DNA of 64,000 nucleotides. Source: GCA-003244245 sp049673305 (GTDB lineage Bacteria > Actinomycetota > Actinomycetes > Mycobacteriales > Pseudonocardiaceae). This document shows positions 34,593 through 42,966 of the stretch, piece after piece; the stretch's first letter is position 1, and the number at the start of each line of letters is the position of its first letter. Location of the stretch: contig JBATXM010000077.1 in the NCBI GenBank assembly GCA_049673305.1, positions 1-64,000 of the forward strand, written 5' to 3'. The notes beneath the pieces were generated by a model. The model did no database searches, was not told the origin of the DNA, and was given only the letters and a program-made list of their open reading frames with translations. The translations under genes and the position numbers were made by a program.

Positions 34593-35801
34593 ATGCACCA
34601 GCACACTGTTGTGCGATCCAGTCCCTATTCGGCAGGGGAAACCCACGACATCTCGGAGCTCGTGGATCTGACCCAGCACGAGATCAAGGCGTTGCGGACC
34701 AAGTACAACCTCGCGGACGCCCACACCCACCAACGCCAGTCGCCCAGTCAGGACAAGGTTGTCGCCCGCCTGCCCGAGCTGTGGTACGAATCCGAGGAGA
34801 AACAGCAGGAATTCCTGGAGAAATATTTCACCGACGCATTCTTCCGGCTGCACAAACAGCCGACGGCGGCGGCGCTGGGCAAGACGCTGCTGTCCTACTC
34901 GGCCAGTGTGTCCACGATGGTCGTCGCGATGTACCTCGCGCAGCATGACCTGTCGGTCTCACTGGTGGAGCCCTGCTTCGACAACCTCGTCGACCTGTTG
35001 AAGCACATGGGGGTCGGGGTCGTCCCGCTGGCCGAGGAGGACCTCGCCGAGCCCGACGCGATCTACCAGCAGCTCGGCAAGGTCCGGACCGGCGCGCTGT
35101 ACCTCGTGGACCCGAACAACCCCACCGGGTTCAGCCTGCTCAAGGACGGCCGCCACGGCTTCAGCGAGGTGGTGCGCTGGTGCAAGGACACCGGCACGGT
35201 GCTGGTGATCGACTTCTGCTTTGCCTCCTTCGTGCTGTGCGATGAGCGACTCGACCGGTTCGACGTGTATCAGCTGCTCGAGGACTCCGGCGTCACCTAC
35301 ATGGCGATCGAGGACACCGGTAAGACCTGGCCGGTGCAGGACGCCAAGTGCGCCATGATCACCGTCAGCGAGGATATCCGCAAGGCGGTCTACAACATCC
35401 ACACTGCAGTGCTGCTCAACGTGTCCCCGTTCGTGCTCAATGTTCTCGCCCAGTATGTCGAGGACTCCATCCAGGACGAGTTCGCCTCCATCCGTGACGT
35501 GATCTCCGAGAACCGCCGGGTGGCCAAAGAGAGCCTGGCCGGCACGATCCTGGAGCACGTCGAACCGGTGGTGAACACCAGCGTGGCCTGGTTCCGGATC
35601 ACCGCCGAGGAGATCACCGCGACCCAACTGCAGGTGCGGCTGCTCGAGCACGAGATCTACGTGCTGCCGGGCACTTATTTCTACTGGGACAGCCCGAGCA
35701 AGGGCGAGCGCTACATCCGGGTGGCACTGGCCCGGCAGCCGGAGATGTTCACCGCCGCCATGCGACTGACTCGCGAGGTGGTGCTCAGCTATGGCTACTG
35801 A
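34593..35801 (+). CDS. rohP: PLP-dependent, O2-using L-arginine oxidase/hydroxylase (MppP/RohP/Ind4 type)
   Basis: A 402-residue fold-type I aminotransferase-like protein. It shows the features I remember of MppP/RohP and not those of a transaminase: N-terminal NLADAHTHQR then LPELWYES, FDNLVDLLKHMG, DPNNPTG, and the Schiff-base site MAIEDTGKTWPVQDAK with Lys244. These enzymes use PLP and O2 to convert L-arginine to 4-hydroxy-2-ketoarginine (RohP, MppP) or a dehydro product (Ind4). ATG at 34593 has GGAG eight bases upstream. It overlaps the next gene by 11 bases and heads a six-gene operon. Hydroxylase versus desaturase activity cannot be told from sequence. Confidence 0.82.
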   Translation: MHQHTVVRSSPYSAGETHDISELVDLTQHEIKALRTKYNLADAHTHQRQSPSQDKVVARLPELWYESEEKQQEFLEKYFTDAFFRLHKQPTAAALGKTLLSYSASVSTMVVAMYLAQHDLSVSLVEPCFDNLVDLLKHMGVGVVPLAEEDLAEPDAIYQQLGKVRTGALYLVDPNNPTGFSLLKDGRHGFSEVVRWCKDTGTVLVIDFCFASFVLCDERLDRFDVYQLLEDSGVTYMAIEDTGKTWPVQDAKCAMITVSEDIRKAVYNIHTAVLLNVSPFVLNVLAQYVEDSIQDEFASIRDVISENRRVAKESLAGTILEHVEPVVNTSVAWFRITAEEITATQLQVRLLEHEIYVLPGTYFYWDSPSKGERYIRVALARQPEMFTAAMRLTREVVLSYGY

Positions 35802-36291
35802 GACGGTCATCGACGCATCAGTGTTCATGGGCATGCACAGCCGGGACGAGGCACTTCGGCTGTCCTGCAAGGGATTCTTCGCCCAGCGGCTCGCCCACCG
35901 GCTGGTGATGAGCCTCGAGGACGTCGGTCGCTGCGACAACCTGGTGTGGCGGTTCCCCCGCGACACCCAGGACGCCTACTACCCCTTCATGGACAACCTG
36001 CACACCGACGCGGAGATCCACCGCGTCGGCTACGACGAGGACGACGTGCGTTTCGCGCTGGAGTCGCCCCGGGTGGCCGACCTGCTTATGCCCGAGCGGC
36101 TGCTGCTGGGCATGGTGCTGCGGCGGCAAGCGGTGCTCTACACGGCCAGCCCCCGGCTGCGGGGCCGCATGGACCTACCCACCAGGGCGGTGCCCACCGG
36201 GGACGACGTATCTACCTCGGACTTTCCCGGCCAGTTGGAGCAGCTCTACCAGCAGTCGCTGGTGCTGCGGGTCGCGCCCGAGGATCTGTGA
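35791..36291 (+). CDS. rohQ: Small protein of unknown fold, positional equivalent of RohQ (2-aminoimidazole-forming step)
   Basis: A 166-residue soluble protein starting MATETVIDASVFMGMHSRDE. That start resembles the first strand of PIN-like domains (VIDAS), but the remaining acidic pattern of nuclease PIN domains is not evident. Conserved-looking stretches are SLEDVGRCDNLVWRFPRD and FMDNLHTDAEIHRVGYDEDD. It overlaps the arginine oxidase gene by 11 bases and precedes the aldolase gene by five. By order and size it would be the cyclodehydratase that turns guanidinoacetaldehyde into 2-aminoimidazole in the azomycin pathway. That role is inferred from synteny, not from any motif. Confidence 0.55.
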   Translation: MATETVIDASVFMGMHSRDEALRLSCKGFFAQRLAHRLVMSLEDVGRCDNLVWRFPRDTQDAYYPFMDNLHTDAEIHRVGYDEDDVRFALESPRVADLLMPERLLLGMVLRRQAVLYTASPRLRGRMDLPTRAVPTGDDVSTSDFPGQLEQLYQQSLVLRVAPEDL

Positions 36292-36296
36292 GGCCG

Positions 36297-37088
36297 ATGA
36301 TGTACTCAGGAACCATAGTTCCCCTTGTCACCCCGCTCGACTCCAGCGACGCGGTCTCCCACTCAGGCGTGGACCGGTTGATCAAGTCGGTCCACGGCGA
36401 GGTCACCGCCCTGATGCCGACATTGAGCTCGGGCGAGGGGTGGCTGCTCACCGAGCGGCAGTGGACCGACATGGTCTCGTTCACCAGGAAGTACTCCCGC
36501 GGACTGCCGGTGCTGGCCGGCGTCCAGCTCGCTACCACAGCCGAGGTCGTCGACCGAGCCAGGGCAGCGGTGACGTTGGGCGCGGACGGGGTGGTCGTGA
36601 CGACACCCTTCCGCGCCGAGCTGTCCCAGGAGGAGATCTACCAGCACTACCGGACCCTGCGGGAGTCGGTGGCCGTCCCGCTGTTCCTCTACAACGAGTC
36701 GGCGCTGTCAGGCAACCAGATCGAGGTCGACACCCTGCGTCGGATCTGCGAACTGCCGGACGTGGTGGGAATCAAGGAGTCCAGCGGATCGGCCGAGCTC
36801 ACCCGTGAGATTGTGGCCGCGTTGCCGGGGGTCCCTGTGTTCGAGGGTTGGGAGAACCTGCTGATCCACGCCGACGGAGTGGCCGGGTTCATCGGACCGC
36901 TGGCCAACCTGGAGCCCGCGTTGTGCAACGCGATGCTGGCCGAACCCACGCCTACCCTGCAGGCCGCGATCGACACCGCCTGCAAGCGCTACGGGCTGTT
37001 CCGCGATGACTGGTACCGGTGGGTCAAGCGGGAACTGCACCGCAGGGGTGTGCTGGGCACCGACGTGGTAGTACAACAGGTGTCCTGA
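36297..37088 (+). CDS. rohR: DapA-family aldolase, RohR-like
   Basis: A 263-residue TIM-barrel protein of the dihydrodipicolinate synthase/N-acetylneuraminate lyase family. The Schiff-base Lys is in VVGIKESSGS and the Tyr in LFLYNESA; the N-terminal MYSGTIVPLVTPLD is typical. The classic pyruvate-binding GTTGE motif near residue 45 is changed to LSSGEGWLL. In the azomycin pathway the equivalent enzyme cleaves 4-hydroxy-2-ketoarginine to guanidinoacetaldehyde and pyruvate, the reverse of the usual aldol direction. ATG at 36297 or 36300; the next gene starts two bases after its stop. Confidence 0.75.
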   Translation: MMYSGTIVPLVTPLDSSDAVSHSGVDRLIKSVHGEVTALMPTLSSGEGWLLTERQWTDMVSFTRKYSRGLPVLAGVQLATTAEVVDRARAAVTLGADGVVVTTPFRAELSQEEIYQHYRTLRESVAVPLFLYNESALSGNQIEVDTLRRICELPDVVGIKESSGSAELTREIVAALPGVPVFEGWENLLIHADGVAGFIGPLANLEPALCNAMLAEPTPTLQAAIDTACKRYGLFRDDWYRWVKRELHRRGVLGTDVVVQQVS

Positions 37089-37089
37089 C

Positions 37090-37920
37090 ATGGCTGGGTC
37101 CGATCACAGGCAACGGCGGCTCTACCGCCACAACCGCTCAGTTCCCGACATCGACGGCTACGCGGAAATGCTGGAGCTGGAACGGGACTGGGTGGTGACC
37201 ATGGCTGCCGACATCGAGCGGTGTGCCCCACGGCTGCGCTCGCGCGTAGAGCTGATGGAGGCGCTGGGCCAGCTTCTGCGCGAGGAGGAGGCCGCAGGCC
37301 CGTCGGAGAACGAGCGGTTCCTGGCCGAGGACGCCTCGTTGGAGCAGTTCAAGGTGGTGGTCGCGGAGTTCGCGGTCGACGGTCTCGTCGAGTCGCAGTC
37401 CCACCTCGCGATCATTCCCCGGCTGCCGGCCAAGGCCCGGATGGCGGTGTTCCGGGTGCTGGTGGACGAGTTCGGCTGCGGCAACGACGAGCAGGAGCAT
37501 GCCGCGCTCTACCGGGACCTGGTCGCCGAGTTGGCTATGCCGACCGAGCTGGAGCACTACGTCGGGCTGGCCGGTGAGCCCAGTTTCGCCTACGTTAACC
37601 TGTTCTACTGGCTGGCCGCCCGGGCTCCCGCCACGGAGTACTTCCTCGGTGCCTACGCCTATTTCGAGTCGAGTGTCCTGTACGCCTACCGGTGCTACGC
37701 GGCCGCAGCTGAACGGCTGGGCATCGTCAGCCGGAAGTACTACACCGAGCACCTGTACATCGACACCTTCCACAGCAGGCAGATGCAGGCCGCCATCCGC
37801 GCACTGGAGCAGGATCGGCCGGTGGACCTTGGCAAGGTGTGGACCGGCGTGCAGCTGACGAGCGCGGTCGTGGCGGAAGCCACCGACAGCGCGATCACCA
37901 AGGCGAGGAGCACGGCATAG
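37090..37920 (+). CDS. rohS: Haem-oxygenase-like diiron oxidase, RohS-like N-oxygenase
   Basis: A 276-residue all-helical protein. The ligand pattern of haem-oxygenase-like diiron oxidases is complete: E101, E127-x6-E134-x2-H137 (in DEFGCGNDEQEH), E193 (AYFESS) and H221-x3-D225-x2-H228 (EHLYIDTFH). The spacing equals that which I remember for the SznF diiron domain. In the azomycin pathway RohS oxidises the amino group of 2-aminoimidazole to a nitro group. It starts two bases after the aldolase gene and is followed three bases later by a Rieske gene. Identity as an N-oxygenase is inferred from family plus context. Confidence 0.8.
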   Translation: MAGSDHRQRRLYRHNRSVPDIDGYAEMLELERDWVVTMAADIERCAPRLRSRVELMEALGQLLREEEAAGPSENERFLAEDASLEQFKVVVAEFAVDGLVESQSHLAIIPRLPAKARMAVFRVLVDEFGCGNDEQEHAALYRDLVAELAMPTELEHYVGLAGEPSFAYVNLFYWLAARAPATEYFLGAYAYFESSVLYAYRCYAAAAERLGIVSRKYYTEHLYIDTFHSRQMQAAIRALEQDRPVDLGKVWTGVQLTSAVVAEATDSAITKARSTA

Positions 37921-37922
37921 CG

Positions 37923-38273
37923 ATGGAGCGCCCCACCCCGGACCCGGTGGTCCGGCAAGCAACCGACGAGCAGCTCCTGATCGAGGCTGGCGGCCGGCGG
38001 ATCCTCACCGAGGCCGCCTGCCCGCACCGCAAGGGCCGGTTGCGCTTCGGCTACGTCAACGGCCGCGCCCTGCGGATCACCTGCCCGCTGCACCACTCGA
38101 CTTTCGATCTGCTGACCGGACAGCAGATCTCCGGGCCGGTCTGCCGCCCGCTGCGGGTCACCGTGCTTGCGGCCGACGCCCCGGACCCGGTCGTCACCGA
38201 TGACAGGAATCAGTGGCCGGCCTCAAGCGTTGGAAGCTGTGAGCTTTCTGCTGATGGAGGGGCCAGTCTGTGA
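37923..38273 (+). CDS. Rieske [2Fe-2S] ferredoxin
   Basis: A 116-residue soluble protein with the Rieske cluster motif in two halves, ACPHRKG and ITCPLHHSTFDL, so C-x-H and C-x2-H are intact. The rest is the small beta-sandwich; there is no oxygenase domain. It probably carries electrons, most simply to the diiron oxidase encoded directly before it. ATG at 37923 lies two bases after that stop, and the stop overlaps the next GTG by four bases. No dedicated ferredoxin reductase is seen nearby. Confidence 0.85.
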   Translation: MERPTPDPVVRQATDEQLLIEAGGRRILTEAACPHRKGRLRFGYVNGRALRITCPLHHSTFDLLTGQQISGPVCRPLRVTVLAADAPDPVVTDDRNQWPASSVGSCELSADGGASL

Positions 38274-39019
38274 CGACGGTCGACATCGATCCCAGCACCG
38301 ATCCGAGAGATCCCCGGTTGCCGGGCAGCACTGACACGATCGTGGTGTTCTCCGACCTGAACTGCTCGTTCGCGCACCTGGCCGTGCACCGATTGCACGA
38401 GACCAGGAAGCGGCTGGGCCTGGAGGGCCGGATCTGGTTCGACCACCGGGGTTTCCCGCTGGAGCTGTTCAATGACAACGTCAACGAGCGGCCCGGGGTG
38501 GATTCCGAGGTGTCCGTGGTGGGCGCGCTGGACCCGGAGGCCGGCTGGCGGCTCTGGCAGGGACCGGACTGGGAATACCCCGTGACGATGCTGCCGCCGC
38601 TGGAGGCCGTGCAGGCGGCCAAGGAGCAGGGCTGGCACGCCAGCGAGCAGCTGGACCGTGCCCTGCGCCGTGGGCACTGGGCCGAGGGGAGGTGCATCTC
38701 GATGCGGCATGAGATTCTGGCGATCGCACGGGAGACTAGAGCCGTCGATGTTGCGGCGCTGGCCGAGGCTTTCGACTTGGGACGGGCCCGCCGCGCGGTG
38801 ATGGACCAGTTCGAAGCGACCCGTGACGGCAGGGTCAGCTGCAGCCCGCATCTCTTCCTGTATGACGGCACGAACCTGGCCAACCCGGGGGTGTCGGCGC
38901 ACTGGGTCAACGGCCGGTTCGGTGTGGGCTTCCCGGTGATCGACGAGGACGACCCCACGGTGTACGAGGATCTGCTCAAGCGCGCCACGAACCTGGCGGA
39001 CCCAGGGTTCGGGGAGTAA
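38270..39019 (+). CDS. DsbA/FrnE-like thioredoxin-fold protein with an incomplete CxxC
   Basis: A 249-residue protein of the DsbA-family oxidoreductase/FrnE group. The N-terminal strand is TIVVFSDLNCSFAHLAVHRL: the usual CxxC is reduced to CSFA, leaving only the first Cys, as in glutathione-transferase-like members. The family's helical insertion spans about residues 70-190, and the closing segment is DGRVSCSPHLFLYDGTNLANPGV (split: VSCSPHLFLY then NLANPGV) with the cis-Pro region. It is the last gene of the operon. A role in thiol conjugation, protection or a late step is possible but not shown. It has no signal peptide, so it is cytosolic. Confidence 0.7.
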   Translation: MTTVDIDPSTDPRDPRLPGSTDTIVVFSDLNCSFAHLAVHRLHETRKRLGLEGRIWFDHRGFPLELFNDNVNERPGVDSEVSVVGALDPEAGWRLWQGPDWEYPVTMLPPLEAVQAAKEQGWHASEQLDRALRRGHWAEGRCISMRHEILAIARETRAVDVAALAEAFDLGRARRAVMDQFEATRDGRVSCSPHLFLYDGTNLANPGVSAHWVNGRFGVGFPVIDEDDPTVYEDLLKRATNLADPGFGE

Positions 39020-39230
39020 TCGAACCGTGAGTACCGGGTCGGCGTTCACACCTCGACTCCCCAGCTGGAGCGAGCCTGGGACGCGTGGGAGGTCGGGGAT
39101 CGGTACCGCGCCCACCGGCTCTTCCGCGTGGCGGGGGTGGTTGACGCTGTGCCCGTAGGGTCACCTTCTCCAGCCGACTGCATGGCATCAACCGAGACGG
39201 GCATGCAGGACCGGACAAGCCAGGGTTATT

Positions 39231-39255
39231 ATGATCGTAAGGAGGCCACGATCAT
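39231..39255. promoter_or_regulatory. Inverted repeat flanking the ribosome binding site of a dead antitoxin gene
   Basis: ATGATCGT (39231-39238) and ACGATCAT (39248-39255) are perfectly complementary and enclose AAGGAGGCC, the ribosome binding site for the ATG at 39254. This is a typical arrangement for autoregulation of a toxin-antitoxin operon. Confidence 0.5.
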
Positions 39256-39480
39256 GGCGTTCGAGCGGATCACCATCGACCACGAGAAGATGGGCGGGCT
39301 GCCATGTATCCGTCCCTACGCATCCCGGTTGGTACCGTCCTGGGCTAGTTGGCAGCCGGGCGTGATGCGCAGGAGGTCTTGGAGGATTTCCCCGACCTGG
39401 AATCGGCTGACATCCTGGCCGCTCTGGAGTATGCCGCCGCAGCGGTCCAGGAGCGTGAGCTGCCGTTGGCAGCTCGGTAG
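39254..39480 (+). pseudogene. DUF433-type antitoxin, broken by a frameshift and a stop
   Basis: The gene begins MAFERITIDHEKMGGLPCIR, the signature start of DUF433 antitoxins. Near 39313 the frame changes to LRIPVGTVLG, then hits TAG at 39346-39348. It continues in the same frame as LAAGRDAQEVLEDFPDLESA and AALEYAAAAVQERELPLAAR to the natural stop at 39478-39480. Two lesions make a functional product unlikely. The ribosome binding site and palindrome in front are intact. The stop overlaps the GTG of the toxin fragment. Confidence 0.75.
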
Positions 39481-39602
39481 TGAAGTTCCTTCTCGACTCC
39501 AATCTCTCGCATCGTGTGGCGCAGTTGCTGCGGGACTCTGGCCTAGACGCCGCTCACGTTCGTGACGACGACCTGCAGCACGCGACCGACTTGATAATCT
39601 AG
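39480..39602 (+). pseudogene. Truncated DUF5615 PIN-like toxin
   Basis: GTG at 39480 begins MKFLLDSNLSHRVAQLLRDS, the N-terminal half of DUF5615 PIN-like toxins with the acidic LLDSNLS site. It continues to HVRDDDLQHATD and stops at 39600-39602. The C-terminal part seems to continue out of frame as NQVAIGVIERSRLRGRRLPV up to about 39680. With the broken antitoxin this is a decayed pair. Nothing else is seen in 39603-39828. Confidence 0.7.
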
Positions 39603-39828
39603 GTTGCACGATGACCTGAACCAGGTGGCCATCGGGGTCATCGAGCGGAGCCGGCTTCGAGGGCGGCGACTGCCGGTGCTGCCTTCGATACCCGAACAGC
39701 GGGACCCGTAGCGGTCTGCACGTCGGGCATCCCATGGCCGAACTTGCCCGGCACGGTGCGAAGGGCGACGCCGCAACCCCGTTTCTCTGTGGTGCGCTCA
39801 CCACTTGACACCAAGGGGTATGGATCGA

Positions 39829-41502
39829 ATGCTTAACCCAGGGACGGCGATGGCTCGTGTGCTCGTGGACGAACTGGCACGTGGTGGTGTGACTGAGGCG
39901 GTGATCGCTCCGGGCTCGCGATCAGCGCCGCTGGCGATCGCATTCGCCGAGCATCCCCGGATCCGGCTGCATGTGCGGATCGATGAGCGTTCGGTTGCCT
40001 TCCTCGGGCTCGGTTTGGCCAAGGCATCGGGGAATCCGGTGCCGATCGTCTGCACCTCGGGCACCGCTGCTGCTAACTTCCACCCAGCTGTGCTAGAAGC
40101 CTCGCACTCACAGGTGGGTCTCGTGGTCCTGACATCAGACCGGCCACCGGAATTGCGGGGAACAGGTGCCAACCAGACCATGGATCAGATCAAACTGTAT
40201 GGGGATGCCGTTCTCTTCTTCACGGATTTTGGTGTTGGCGAGGCACGGTGCGGCATGGTCGCCTATTGGCGGTCGGTGATCTGTCGGGCGCTGTCGGTTG
40301 CTACTGGGAAGGGGCCGGTTCACCTCAACGTGCCATTCCGGGAGCCGCTTCTGCACAACACTGCTGATGAAGCATGGCCCGAGTCATTGGCGGGGCGATC
40401 CGACGGGCAACCGTGGACGGTCGTACGGTCGGTCTCAGCGACAGCTGAGCCAGTCTTGGAACTGGTGGACCCGCCCGAGAAGGGGATCCTCGTTGTCGGA
40501 GATGGCGCCGGGGCCCCCGACCGGGCGGTGGCGTTCGCCGAAGCGGCTGGCTGGCCAATCTTCGCGGAGCCGATGAGCAACGCCCGGCTCGGCCCGAACG
40601 CGGTCACGACGTACAGTCAACTCGTCGCTATTCCCGATGTGGTCGAAAGGTACGCCCCTGAGTTGATGGTCACTGTCGGCAAACCGGGATTGGTCAATTT
40701 CCTGCTCAACCTCTATCCCAAGGTTCCACACCTTGTCGTGGACCCGAGTGCGCACTGGGCGGACCCGACACGTACAGCGGTGCGAGTGGTCCCCACCTTG
40801 CCCGTGCTTGGGCGCACCCGTGATTCATCGGACTGGCTTGCGGCATGGCAGCGCATGGAATTGGTCGCTCGTGATGAGCTGGAGCGGATTCTGGGCCAAG
40901 AACGTGAGCTGAGTGAACTGCGGCTGACCCAGGACATGGCTGAACTGGCTGGTGTGAACGCAATGTTCTTTGTCGGGTCGAGCATGCCGGTTCGGTGCCT
41001 TGATCTGGCTATGCGCGCCGGGCCAGGCCCCTGGGTGCTGGCCAATAGAGGGGTGAGCGGCATTGATGGGTGCGTCTCGACTGCCGTGGGTGCGGCTTTA
41101 GCTCACCAGGCGGCCGGCGGCGGCCCCGCTTTCGCCATGCTTGGCGACCTATCGCTCATCCATGACCAGAATGGCCTGATCATTGGTCCTGGCGAGCCAC
41201 GCCCCGATCTGACCATGGTAGTAGTCAACAACGATGGTGGCGGGATCTTCTCATTCCTACCCTATGCGGGGAGGGAACAATTCGAGAAACTGTTCGGTAC
41301 TCCTCATGGCGTAAATTTTGCGCACATGGCAGCTGCGGCTGGATGGGAATACCAGCGGGTAGCCAATGCTGACGAGTTGCCTGGCGCCCTTAAAGAAGGC
41401 GGTACTCGCCTCGTCGAGGTTCGCACCGACCGTGAAGTCAGTGTCCTCTTCCACAGACAGGTGCGTGACGCGCTCACCAAGGTGGTGTTGGCAGCGGGCT
41501 AG
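39829..41502 (+). CDS. menD: 2-succinyl-5-enolpyruvyl-6-hydroxy-3-cyclohexene-1-carboxylate synthase
   Basis: The product has about 557 residues, a ThDP-dependent enzyme of menaquinone synthesis that joins isochorismate and 2-oxoglutarate. The N-terminal domain has VIAPGSRSAPLAIAF and the activating Glu in RIDERSVAFLGLG; the ThDP-binding motif is GDLSLIHDQNGL to NNDGGGIFS. ATG at 39829 gives the usual MLNPGTAMARVLVDEL start and follows AAGGGG by 11 bases. No other men gene is near. Third codon positions carry clearly more A/T than in gltD beside it, suggesting separate origin or a second copy. Confidence 0.88.
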   Translation: MLNPGTAMARVLVDELARGGVTEAVIAPGSRSAPLAIAFAEHPRIRLHVRIDERSVAFLGLGLAKASGNPVPIVCTSGTAAANFHPAVLEASHSQVGLVVLTSDRPPELRGTGANQTMDQIKLYGDAVLFFTDFGVGEARCGMVAYWRSVICRALSVATGKGPVHLNVPFREPLLHNTADEAWPESLAGRSDGQPWTVVRSVSATAEPVLELVDPPEKGILVVGDGAGAPDRAVAFAEAAGWPIFAEPMSNARLGPNAVTTYSQLVAIPDVVERYAPELMVTVGKPGLVNFLLNLYPKVPHLVVDPSAHWADPTRTAVRVVPTLPVLGRTRDSSDWLAAWQRMELVARDELERILGQERELSELRLTQDMAELAGVNAMFFVGSSMPVRCLDLAMRAGPGPWVLANRGVSGIDGCVSTAVGAALAHQAAGGGPAFAMLGDLSLIHDQNGLIIGPGEPRPDLTMVVVNNDGGGIFSFLPYAGREQFEKLFGTPHGVNFAHMAAAAGWEYQRVANADELPGALKEGGTRLVEVRTDREVSVLFHRQVRDALTKVVLAAG

Positions 41503-41514
41503 TGACGGTGGAGG

Positions 41515-42958
<1,444 letters not shown>

Positions 42959-42966
<8 letters not shown>

